A stretch of DNA of 40,366 nt from positions 1 to 40,366 of IMG/VR virus record IMGVR_UViG_3300012920_000094. One strand, 5' to 3'. Of the stretch, positions 15,801-21,967 are shown piece after piece. Numbering within the stretch: the first letter of the stretch is position 1; each line of letters starts with the position of its first letter. A program made the translations under genes and the position numbers. The DNA is from a virus. The notes below the pieces were generated by a model. That model worked only from the letters and a program-made list of their open reading frames with translations, ran no database searches and had not been told where the DNA came from.

Positions 15801-17407
15801 TTTAAATCTTTAAGTTTAGAGGCTACTTCACTATTTTCCATCCTTTTTTCAGCTTGAGCTAATGCTAGTTTCTCAGCTTCTTTCCCTTTCTTTCCATTAG
15901 CATCGTAAATCTCTTGGGCTATGTCATTTCTTTGTGCGTAGTAATCAGTTAATAATTCTTTACTTTGAACGTTAACTTGAGCCATATCTTCCGCATCTTT
16001 AACAGTCCATTCTCTATCACTAGTACCAAGTTGGTTAGCTGCACTATAAAATGTAGACTCTTCTTTTTTAGTAACCATTATTTCGTAAACCTCTTCTGCG
16101 CTTTTATTAGGATTTGATGCTGTAACGTTTGCTTCTAATGTCTGTGCTGCGATAGCATGTGTTTGACCGTCTTGTATAGTTTGAAATGACTTTGATGCTG
16201 ATACTCCGTCTATATGATGAGTAAAATAAAATTCCATTAATTTCTGAGATGCAATAGTATAATCATGTAAAGCAGTATTATAAATCTCTCCTCCATATTC
16301 CAAGTCAGTACGAATATCTTTACCAGCTCTAATATCATTAAATTCCCATCTTGCTTCTTGCCAATCTTCTAAAAGTTCACTATAAGCATCACCTAGATCA
16401 TTTGGATCTCCCTGAACATAAGCATTATTAGGTATGGCATGACGAGTTCCTGGTTTTGTAGGAAAAAACTTAGGAGTTAACTGCATATAAGGGCTCATAG
16501 TGTTATCATTCCACCAACTATGAATGTTATTTTCATCCCAAACAGATCCATCTACAGTTAACAATGGATAATATCTAGAATTACCACTAGCGTGATGAGT
16601 AGACATCACGTTTGCAAAACTTTTATTATTTGGATTTAATATGTTTATTTTTTCTTGATCGTATGATCTTACATATTTAGTTTCATAAATATCTTCTTTT
16701 GTTTTAGGAGCTTGTACTACCCAATTCGAAGTCTGTGTTTTTACCCAATCATTTATAGCAAGCTCTTTTGTTTGAGCTTCTTCTGCTTCTTGCGCAGCCT
16801 TTTCCTCTTCTTGTATTTTTTTTACTTTTGCGTGATATTCGTCTCTAGATAATGATAAATCCCACTCTTCCTCACTAGCTCGCAACTGCTCTGATTCAGG
16901 TAAAATAAATAATGATCCAGTTCTAGTATCTAAACCATATTTACCAGTCATCAATTTCTTTTTCATTATCTCACTATAGCCTCTTTGCCAATTACCTGGA
17001 ATACCTGTATTAGACCACGCCATATCGCCATTAATCATGTCTATAATATTTTTATTATTTTTCCATGTTAATATACCAACTACGTTGGGCAGGTCAAATG
17101 TTTTTCCTGTAAATACAGCGTTTGGATTATAATTGAATTTATCCTCAGTATCAGAAACTAAAGGAGATACTTTACTTAATGCTTTTGATTCTTTTGGTTC
17201 GTGTCCATGAACACGGTTCCAGTAATCTTCTACTTTATTAAAATCTTTAAGACTTTGAAAACCTTTAGATTTAGAAAAATCAAAAATATTTCTAAAAAAT
17301 TGATCATCTTGTAAGATATCCTTTTTCCAAACATGCTTTTCATATGACTCTACGTATGATGGATCATTCGTGATAATGTCTTCCCAAAGAAGGTCTAATT
17401 CATCCAT
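6851..17407 (-). CDS. giant virion/polyvalent protein (3518 aa) with zincin, sigma-like and HAD motifs
   Basis: This single uninterrupted gene is about a quarter of the window. In order: a charged N-terminal part with coiled coil near 190-215; an alanine/glycine-rich hydrophobic region at about 825-1060, like channel-forming internal virion proteins; coiled coil to about 1400; a zincin motif HEIIH (1449-1453); a helix FFAYINSYLSRKAIDVKR (1692-1709) resembling sigma factor region 2; helical linkers; a HAD phosphatase signature with DFDDT (2580-2584), ILTAR (Thr2658) and FADD (Asp2714, Asp2715); then a region with IPPSAEDFTGL and RVYLWNKTG, conserved in large proteins of marine phages; and a helical tail. 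Such assemblies match the polyvalent proteins of phages, thought to enter the cell with the DNA. It follows two internal virion-type genes, which supports packaging in the virion. No RNA polymerase signature was seen. Domain functions are inferred. Confidence 0.85.
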   Translation of the reverse strand: MDELDLLWEDIITNDPSYVESYEKHVWKKDILQDDQFFRNIFDFSKSKGFQSLKDFNKVEDYWNRVHGHEPKESKALSKVSPLVSDTEDKFNYNPNAVFTGKTFDLPNVVGILTWKNNKNIIDMINGDMAWSNTGIPGNWQRGYSEIMKKKLMTGKYGLDTRTGSLFILPESEQLRASEEEWDLSLSRDEYHAKVKKIQEEEKAAQEAEEAQTKELAINDWVKTQTSNWVVQAPKTKEDIYETKYVRSYDQEKINILNPNNKSFANVMSTHHASGNSRYYPLLTVDGSVWDENNIHSWWNDNTMSPYMQLTPKFFPTKPGTRHAIPNNAYVQGDPNDLGDAYSELLEDWQEARWEFNDIRAGKDIRTDLEYGGEIYNTALHDYTIASQKLMEFYFTHHIDGVSASKSFQTIQDGQTHAIAAQTLEANVTASNPNKSAEEVYEIMVTKKEESTFYSAANQLGTSDREWTVKDAEDMAQVNVQSKELLTDYYAQRNDIAQEIYDANGKKGKEAEKLALAQAEKRMENSEVASKLKDLNTQWYNIIGRELENPDRAVMIIDVSTGQLVRKDEVTSNEGQQSAKDYDQIINDFSSGIFTNDTVKNLLFKLQRDILNDMTSFNAKNYTEKEIGIHLGGSGWGYEGGFLDKTQDVLGITTQGNLKTTQEDLDDMNNIIENFKKTGLIDFNHLTPVNCTTPLCKSYNSKLNTLRALSEVYLMNFDPVKSLENKAAETTHSFWTPQGKAEAGEKMLEGMKRGLPEAFGVDMAGVYDDELQQEFVTSMINDFGVDKQITIKDKETGEDIQVNALQNELDKKLDNVSTWYTVGRQVPTFAVMIAETAAIEFLTAGMGSGVALANIGRRATQLYRTAGLGRKTSVVAGGWTKMMLHEAMILEGSNQIGSHAWGRERMPVWSFALGSSLARLGVTGLGRRYNQFKTNMLSASAQRSSPAAVKWGTVNSIVNNNPLLLGTPLRLAGYAPKKMLQAGIGTATIKSGELVGSIADVFSGEMNWTQFWDHALDADSFVETFGTMLVMGMRSGGREGKIGFKTLMSDLKNFGTTAATRKYNAAADMYGGHLRKIKNYSAKNHEGRKSSWTAEEIDLALSKRIKEINSNKELTPSEQQKEINNLQEVSKFLKLKSEIDQTRYDQPSMWDAAYGEKSMSGEFENLLGRLAKGVETNYMDQLKLGQISSWSEGANRNALIKELMGATGMSELKAKEYVDWCENLAKVNDAYGFRKGSKNQREFFKLQSQGFKLEVELEQLKKSHKKGEINKATLDLQSEIIKEKQKSLLEREKGLIELEAKETNAEIEKLKKSITEAEVIETKEGQTVNQAIIDLYGKEAAEALENRAKTKFEKDNRKELKELEKLKQREEIDEMLLEEMGIDVRRSDYGAHIDIKTKGGVKTYTIVDKAKAAKAQVKFNENFERSKPLLAEGKDFSIMSKAKRNTLFHEIIHPLVEKSVATNPEFVGDFINTLKKTGEYNAVLEQLKTHPDYKPGYKGSEWLTIYGEMVKDGKLDPFAQKGDVRTWKNLASKLKEVVNKETAFKDANFETGEGARNFLARFAKAKGKDFTKLSKVANEGIKEYKKWLEGENPELSQTLNKSAVKDVEPEMIKLYKENARDWSEGGWKKALETMEKEGLLDRLIGANLPVPRPKGWTQRMDANFVRSVYSEISQLVKGFSEVKQTTSGAKGFFAYINSYLSRKAIDVKRDMGVYDQGKKSLDQMKEQTGYDVVDQSSRPEEVYVKATSEQTAKKLGLNESSIEQLNKDMKELDFPKLIEAYEKPAGRNQTISPFVREFKKQFGAKGTAAVEKSMGKTKAEYTDYVSKNFESIVRGLPIGYVSRNFPFLVTKGGKEVTGTTGRDKRWTSGPKSMKVKENLTEADKMKFIEAAVPSRWGAKKKGLAYQIADSWGSKKFLETIEMKNEIEYKLDQAEKDFNTSRLELDNKEITQAEFNKRRDTYMSTVKELLAQGEVTSQFGEAFKVKQLEAGDFTQKINQQIEISNFRRSSTLAEAIRVEVGTDASLGLEITDRISSILKEKLPSKLIKAGWPDVTETELKNLIKEVTEVEGKAIDLGNGFTIDNKIARGMAKDLLNVGKKVIQGYKYSKGNIENRIEREAKDLQGDIEKIKAEEIADFEVQKMLDRGLEVSESAKLQKQLDINISAKEKAIERANEGVEHTMKYLNKKLKDSTDPVKTVINYLKYNTNHLVSAGGARGKRGQFFGGKPDLFETMKPILKEYGIDLEYQVYKKGHPKEGSLKPGSLKINGKEVKADLQTKGQNPKSLKWLMEYATEMEADPNWAKNNPEKFKRLEKEIKEREIEANEFQKNVLDEMIEDFKDFKKGEIDKELLFLKLNSYNTNMTTHLRSSANLTDVMIPLKGDRLKNLTVEHKRAADPLLRELTAILNNKGSWIGSGKTLRLKKSAKDMLNKAFDNYETALIETYEKGETKTLDKLLEDQYKTDKAFQVIKGGERYGRAFNLATYGDPRARAMLNLKDYIKTKDYEASKYGKEHEIAAKIARNEKVTAADRKVVENIGLWNRSSTKGKTKQELIDITKTADKALEKGREINSKKKKARIFDFDDTVARTNSKVFATKGGEKKILTAEEFAKEGERLVEEGWKMDFSDFNKVVEGKKGPLFDLMKKMKESPGDRDMFILTARAPESATAIHEFLKAMGIDIPLENIKGLGNSTGEAKAEWIVDKAAEGYNDFYFADDAIQNVEAVKKALEPIDVKSKVQQARFNRSSENLDMMFNKIIENKTGIEWQKEFSSAKAKVRGKENQKRKFWIPPSAEDFTGLMDFTLGKGKVGEQQREFYNETLYKPYSRGINSLATERVNMMGDFKAIKNQLKVPKDLRKKTKSGFTKEQAVRVYLWNKTGQKIPGLSKTDLAELNTIIESDGKLHAFAESILQLTKGDGYNKPGQHWLSGTITTDLIDVLSTTKRSKYLQEWRDNVDVIFSEKNMNKLEAAYGPKYREALENMLTRMKSGKNRTETGNRLGNQVLDYINNAQGTIMFLNMRSAILQTISSANFINIGFNNPLKAGKAFANQPQYWKDFMELMNSDYLVDRRNGLKMNISESEIADAAATSSNKAKAAVNYILEKGYAPTRFADSFAIASGGATWYRNRINDLMKKEGLSEEAAKAKAYEEFMEISEKSQQSSDPSKISMQQASDVGRIFLQFVNTPMQYARLQKAAFKDIVNKRGDWKSNVSKIVYYGIVQNLWFNMMQQGAFALGFGDEATEEDVEEKGWDTANGAVDSILRGLGLGGMTVSVLKNFVMDIAERSQRERPEYSDAWETLLEFSPALKSKLKKIKSAGRPFDSKKGRQAIMDKGFSLDNPAFESFAKVFSATTNVPLDRVLQKIENLQGAANSENETWMRVAMFLGWPEWQLQTKDQKDKSRKGEDPSLYNKAQQVDILKQHGYSDEEIKAMEDKETRTNAILDKQEESGKVYTTKIGTGPLKASPMRYSQYQLDSLEYTKLNKPKQVEMLDSLGLSKKEIRALKYEADRVEKLLELMKDD

Positions 17408-17414
17408 ATATCTA

Positions 17415-18788
17415 TTATTTTATTGGCGTAGCTTGTGTAGCAACAGTGGCTTTTTGAGACTCTGCAAGCGGTTGACTTATCTTAGTCAAAGCGTACTCTT
17501 GAAGTTTTTTCCTCAACTCTTTTTGTAAATTTTCTGTTCCCATGTATTTATCCTCTGAAAGATCTAAATCAGTTTGTAACCAACCTGCTAAATCTTCTTC
17601 TAAAGTTTCGCTCTGTAAAAAAGCATTAAATAAACTAGCAGCTGCTGGATTTTTGTAGCCTGTTGCATCATCATAACTGAGAAAATCTTTTAATTGTTCT
17701 TGATTGAGATAAGTTTGTTTTTTTGGTGTTGCACTCTCACCCTGAGGAGTTTCTCCATCCTTTTTTGCTACCTCAAGTTCAGTACCATCATCGCTAGCAA
17801 CTACTTTTTGAATTGATGGTCTATGAGTTTGTAAAAACTTATTAAATGCTGTATCAAATGATTCTTGTAAAGTTTTTTGATCACCCACCTTCTTAAAAAA
17901 CCCTCCATCAGCACCTCCAGTTTGACCTGCTTTATATTTACGTGAAAAGTCAGTGGCGTTTATAGGATCTATATCAACATCGTAGTTATATATTAAATTA
18001 CCATCACCATCTTCTGTATATATGTCATTGTTAGGATCTCTTGCCCATTTTTCCATTGCAGCATATTTTTCCTCAGGACTTACAATACCATCACCATCAG
18101 TGTCATACGTCATGTCTGTATAATCTATCTCACCAGCCGTAATTTTTGTATCCATAGGAAATATTTGCCAATCACCATTTTCATCTTCTGAAATTAATAA
18201 GTTTACTTCATCATCTTCCATTTTTTCAAACAACATTTGAAGTTGAGGATTAGAACTACTTAATACTGATCCACTTCTACCATCTTTTGGACTATTATAA
18301 TATTCTTGAGCAGCAGCCATTAAATCCGTTATACTAGTATGAAGTTTTTCTACTCGTCCAATGCTTTCACCTACAAATTTTTGTATCTCCATTTCAGTCA
18401 TGTCTTGACCTTCACTACTAGAAAGTTTATTACTTAACTCTTTTGCAATCTTACCTAACTGACTTTGTATTTGGTTTTGAATAGCTAATATTTCAAATCT
18501 TCGAGTTTTCTGTTTTTCGCTCCCCTTTTTCGTATCTCCATAGGCTCCACTTAAAGAGTTTTCTAAATTTTCTAAATCTTTAGTAGCGGCTTGGTATTCA
18601 GTCCAAAATGAACTTGTTTGCTTTTCTTGTTTAAGTTCTCTTTTCGCTTTCAATGCAGATACTTGCTGCTTTCTTTTCCGTAAAAAGTCTCCTATTTCAC
18701 TTATACCACTTGTTGCTGCTCTTCTAGTATTACGTGATGCCATTGCATCTGCCATTGTAAAATAAGCAGCGGGATTTTCATATGCCAT
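17415..18788 (-). CDS. internal virion-type coiled-coil protein with EF-hand loop
   Basis: The 457-residue protein has a basic N-terminal third (SRNTRRAATSG, then FLRKRKQQVSALKAKRELKQ), long helical segments, and at 229-240 a textbook EF-hand calcium loop, DTDGDGIVSPEE, with acidic residues at positions 1, 3, 5 and 12. A second acidic stretch, EDGDGN, lies ~35 residues later and could be a degenerate partner. The C-terminal half is helical and glutamine/lysine-rich. It sits between the internal virion protein and the giant gene, 7 nt upstream of the latter, in the order expected for proteins stacked inside the capsid and ejected with the DNA. Calcium binding is inferred from the motif. The broader family was not recognised. 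Confidence 0.7.
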   Translation of the reverse strand: MAYENPAAYFTMADAMASRNTRRAATSGISEIGDFLRKRKQQVSALKAKRELKQEKQTSSFWTEYQAATKDLENLENSLSGAYGDTKKGSEKQKTRRFEILAIQNQIQSQLGKIAKELSNKLSSSEGQDMTEMEIQKFVGESIGRVEKLHTSITDLMAAAQEYYNSPKDGRSGSVLSSSNPQLQMLFEKMEDDEVNLLISEDENGDWQIFPMDTKITAGEIDYTDMTYDTDGDGIVSPEEKYAAMEKWARDPNNDIYTEDGDGNLIYNYDVDIDPINATDFSRKYKAGQTGGADGGFFKKVGDQKTLQESFDTAFNKFLQTHRPSIQKVVASDDGTELEVAKKDGETPQGESATPKKQTYLNQEQLKDFLSYDDATGYKNPAAASLFNAFLQSETLEEDLAGWLQTDLDLSEDKYMGTENLQKELRKKLQEYALTKISQPLAESQKATVATQATPIK

Positions 18789-18807
18789 AGTTAATTATTA
18801 TTAATTT

Positions 18808-19527
18808 TTAACTCATCCAGTTAGGTAAGTCAGGGCCACCTTCACCACCTCCCTGCATTCCAACGTCTAACATAGATGTACCTATATTAGTTATATCGCC
18901 CATTAGTTGACCCATGTTTTGCTGAGCCATTTGATCAAAAGCAATTCCTGCTTGAAGTGCCCTATCTTCTAATCCAGCAAGTCTATTCAATTTACTAATG
19001 TCTCTAGTCTCTTGTCTATCATAAGCACTTACTTCTTCTGCTAATGCAGTTTGTTCTAAATCCCTCATTATTTGATTACGTTTAGCTTCTCCTGCAATTC
19101 TAAGTTTTTGATTGTCTAACTCTTGAGCTTCAATACCAGCACTAACCTCAGCTTTACTAGCAGCAGCCATTTGAGCTAGCGCCGTTGCGTTACCTGCACC
19201 TGGTCCCATTGCTGCAATAGTATCTAAAGTGTTTGCTAAAGCTTTATCAGTTTCGGCTATTTTTAAGTTAGTAGCTTGCATAGCAACACCTAAATTAGCA
19301 GCTTCATTAAACACTTGTCCTTTCATAGCTCTAATTTTATCAGCTTGATTTATAACAGGTTGTCTACTTTTTTCGAAATCTTCCATTTGTTGCTGTAATC
19401 TTCTAGCTTTAGCTTGTTCTATTCTTGACATTCTAGCATTTTTTGCCGCGTTGATCCCAGACATTGTTGCGCTACCTAAAGCTCCAACACCGGCTGTAAT
19501 TGCTCCAACAGTTATTATTACACTCAT
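18808..19527 (-). CDS. internal virion protein, T7 gp14-like layout
   Basis: The 239-residue protein opens with a glycine/alanine-rich hydrophobic helix (VGAITAGVGALGSATMSGI), followed by long alanine-, glutamine- and glutamate-rich helices and a short glycine-rich tail (GGGEGGPDLPNWMS). This is the usual composition of podovirus internal core proteins such as T7 gp14, which leave the head first and help make the DNA channel through the cell envelope. It overlaps the cupin gene by 4 nt (ATGA) and is followed by the EF-hand and giant genes, a typical small-to-large internal protein series. The assignment is by composition and position, so moderately sure. Confidence 0.65.
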   Translation of the reverse strand: MSVIITVGAITAGVGALGSATMSGINAAKNARMSRIEQAKARRLQQQMEDFEKSRQPVINQADKIRAMKGQVFNEAANLGVAMQATNLKIAETDKALANTLDTIAAMGPGAGNATALAQMAAASKAEVSAGIEAQELDNQKLRIAGEAKRNQIMRDLEQTALAEEVSAYDRQETRDISKLNRLAGLEDRALQAGIAFDQMAQQNMGQLMGDITNIGTSMLDVGMQGGGEGGPDLPNWMS

Positions 19528-19994
19528 TTCTTTTGTTGTTTTATATACTCCTCAAATTCATCATAATTTAAAGCTACAATGTTTTTTTCTAAAATATTTA
19601 TATCTGTAACATTGTTTGGATTTTTATGTATGTTCACAAAGATTGAATCTTCGTTTGCAAAAATAACTCTTTGATCTCCTGGTTGAGAAGTAACATAACA
19701 TGGAGCTATATAATCTTCTACTTTGTTATTCATTGCTATACTTACATGTCCTTTTAATAAAAACCAAATATGTAAATGCTTATGAATAGCACCTACAACT
19801 AAATGGTCTTTATTTAAATCCATTCTACGTAAATAAATACCGTCTGCAAAATCATGAATTATATTAACTCCTGGAGCTTTTCTTACAATATCTTTTCCAT
19901 TACCTACTAAAGTTTCTCCATTTTCGTTTTCAATCATAAAGTTCTTTAGTTGTTCAATTTTTTCTTTTCTATTTTCTATTATATTTGATTCCAT
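19524..19994 (-). CDS. cupin-fold (RmlC-like) protein
   Basis: The 156-residue protein has a helical start, and then from about 50 a beta-barrel pattern with a metal-site-like HKHLHIWFLLKG (His71, His73, His75), a PGDQRV turn (105-110) and a late FVNIHKNP histidine (His123). These are the two conserved cupin motifs in order. Similar short cupins occur among tail and internal virion genes of marine podoviruses, where their function is unknown; they may be structural, or act on small molecules or on a protein. It has an AT-rich leader (AAATTAAATTAA) and lies between a tail gene and the internal virion gene, with a 4-nt overlap downstream. The fold is fairly sure; activity is unknown. Confidence 0.75.
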   Translation of the reverse strand: MESNIIENRKEKIEQLKNFMIENENGETLVGNGKDIVRKAPGVNIIHDFADGIYLRRMDLNKDHLVVGAIHKHLHIWFLLKGHVSIAMNNKVEDYIAPCYVTSQPGDQRVIFANEDSIFVNIHKNPNNVTDINILEKNIVALNYDEFEEYIKQQKK

Positions 19995-19999
19995 TTAAT

Positions 20000-21946
20000 T
20001 TAATTTGAAGATAACACGAACTGTGACGATGTACTAAATATTTCTTTCCTTCCTCCTGGATCTGTAGTTTTATCTATAGATAATTTAACTGTAGCTACAT
20101 ATCCTTTTATACCTGTCATTAAAGTCGCTAAACTAGATCCATCAGGGTTAGTAGGATAATTTATAGCTGATCCAAACAACACCTCATTATATCTAGGTTT
20201 TGTATTACCACTTACAATATCTGCTACGTATTTATTTTCTTTTAATACAAAACCAGCGTTGTTCGGCATACCACTTTCGTCTATATAAAATCCTTCTATA
20301 TAACTTAATACAGGTTCAGCCATATCTCTAAAATGAACTGAATTATTAAAAGTAGGAGGTTGTATATTCCAAGTTCCATCAGGATCAAATTCTTGCCAAT
20401 CTGAAACTATCATATCAGCTTCCCATCCATTACCACCTTCATAAGAAATTGTTTTGAAATTTTTAACTACAGTAGGTGAAGGATTAAAAATAAAAGTTAT
20501 ATTAGAATCATATGGTTCACTAACACCATAAAATTTACCATAATTTTTATTGTATGGAGGTGTAGCAGTTTCAAAGTAATGTTCATATAAGCCACATTCA
20601 TAAAAGCTATAGTATTTACTTTTTAAACTTCCTACAAATATAGGTTTATAACTGTAAAAACTAACCCATCCTTGAACTGTTTCATCAAAGTTTAATGTGT
20701 AATATTCCCCTTCTTCTTCTAGCGTTTGACCTGGTTGTTGTAAAGATATTACATAATTTTGATTGTGTACATCCCATCCACCAATAATTCGTGGTTTTTT
20801 ATAAATACTGAAAAATACCGCTACTTCATTACCGGTGAACAAATATGGGGTACTTAATGTAATAGTGTTAGTAGCATCTACATTACTTACAAAATTGTTT
20901 GTAGTAATTATTTGTCCATCATCAAGAATAAAAGTAACAATACTTCCATTTGGAACACCACATGGAAAATCTTCACTATCTATAGTAAACGTTAAATTTG
21001 TATCAGTATTAATACTATTTATAGTATAAGACGAACTTGCTTTTAAAGAAAAATTAGATCCAACAGCGTTTAAATTATCTCTAAACCAATCAACCATTCC
21101 ATAGGCGGATATTTCTGTAATACCATCCATAGATAAACGACATACTACTCCCCTGTCTCTATCTGTAAAATATTTTCTATAACCAAACTGTGCAAACGAT
21201 TGCCCGTTTTTACTTATACCATACTCTCCAGCGTATGGATTCAATTGACCAAAGAAACTAATATTTGTTGTATCTTGCGATCCTTGATCTCCAGAATATA
21301 AAGCATTTTTGTTTATTAATATCTTACTAACTTTTGCTTCTTGAAAAACTAACAATAAAGTGTTTTCTACATATAATTGTTCAATACTTCCATTTCTTTG
21401 CTCTAAATCTTTTTCTATATTTGTGGCAACAGAGAATACATTAGTTTCATTGTAACCTGTTCTAGTGTTTAATATACCTGAATGTATTACACTAAAGTTT
21501 CTATCTTGACCTTTAGGGTTTTCATCTACAGTATAAGCTCTTACACCTAAAGATAATCTTGTATTGTTAAACCCACCTTTTATTACGCTTTCTTCTATAT
21601 ACCAGTTAGCTCCACCGACACTAAAATTTTGATCTAATTCAACAAAACCTCCTAGTCCTTGCATGACCCCAGGGGTTCTACCAGCTGAAGCATAACCATT
21701 ATACCAAGCAAATGGAGGATAGCTTAGAGGTTGACCCGCAATTGCAGGATCAGGATAAGTAGAAGCTGTAATATATGTAGGTGTCCATGGTAAACCAGGC
21801 CATTGACCAATACCTAAATAGTATTCATCAAAAGTTAAATCACCTTTCCACGCGTCTGGTTCAGGATCTCCATTAAATGCTACTGCTGGGCAAACTTTTT
21901 TCAACCAAAAACTATTGAAATATTTTACTTGTATATTTACTGCCAT
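20000..21946 (-). CDS. tail structural protein (648 aa), beta-rich
   Basis: The protein is rich in Asn, Gly, Tyr and Thr and predicted mostly beta. The stretch IEESVIKGGFNNTRLSLGVRAY and the later FGQLNPYAGEYGISKNGQSFA and GYRKYFTDRDRGVVCRLSMDGI are the kind of conserved blocks seen in tail-end or nozzle proteins of crAss-like and other Bacteroidetes podoviruses. No enzyme motif or signal peptide was found. It lies directly downstream of the 1396-residue tail protein (21 nt gap), so the two probably assemble together at the lower tail. The start has an AT-rich leader without Shine-Dalgarno. A structural role is quite sure; the exact position in the tail is not. Confidence 0.7.
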   Translation of the reverse strand: MAVNIQVKYFNSFWLKKVCPAVAFNGDPEPDAWKGDLTFDEYYLGIGQWPGLPWTPTYITASTYPDPAIAGQPLSYPPFAWYNGYASAGRTPGVMQGLGGFVELDQNFSVGGANWYIEESVIKGGFNNTRLSLGVRAYTVDENPKGQDRNFSVIHSGILNTRTGYNETNVFSVATNIEKDLEQRNGSIEQLYVENTLLLVFQEAKVSKILINKNALYSGDQGSQDTTNISFFGQLNPYAGEYGISKNGQSFAQFGYRKYFTDRDRGVVCRLSMDGITEISAYGMVDWFRDNLNAVGSNFSLKASSSYTINSINTDTNLTFTIDSEDFPCGVPNGSIVTFILDDGQIITTNNFVSNVDATNTITLSTPYLFTGNEVAVFFSIYKKPRIIGGWDVHNQNYVISLQQPGQTLEEEGEYYTLNFDETVQGWVSFYSYKPIFVGSLKSKYYSFYECGLYEHYFETATPPYNKNYGKFYGVSEPYDSNITFIFNPSPTVVKNFKTISYEGGNGWEADMIVSDWQEFDPDGTWNIQPPTFNNSVHFRDMAEPVLSYIEGFYIDESGMPNNAGFVLKENKYVADIVSGNTKPRYNEVLFGSAINYPTNPDGSSLATLMTGIKGYVATVKLSIDKTTDPGGRKEIFSTSSQFVLSSN

Positions 21947-21967
21947 AATATATAATCACTTACTATT

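Noticed and set aside
6851-17407. Possibility that the giant protein is an N4-type virion RNA polymerase
   Set aside because: No polymerase catalytic motifs (such as paired DxxGR and K-rich O-helix pattern) could be found by eye; the domains seen are zincin, sigma-like and HAD.
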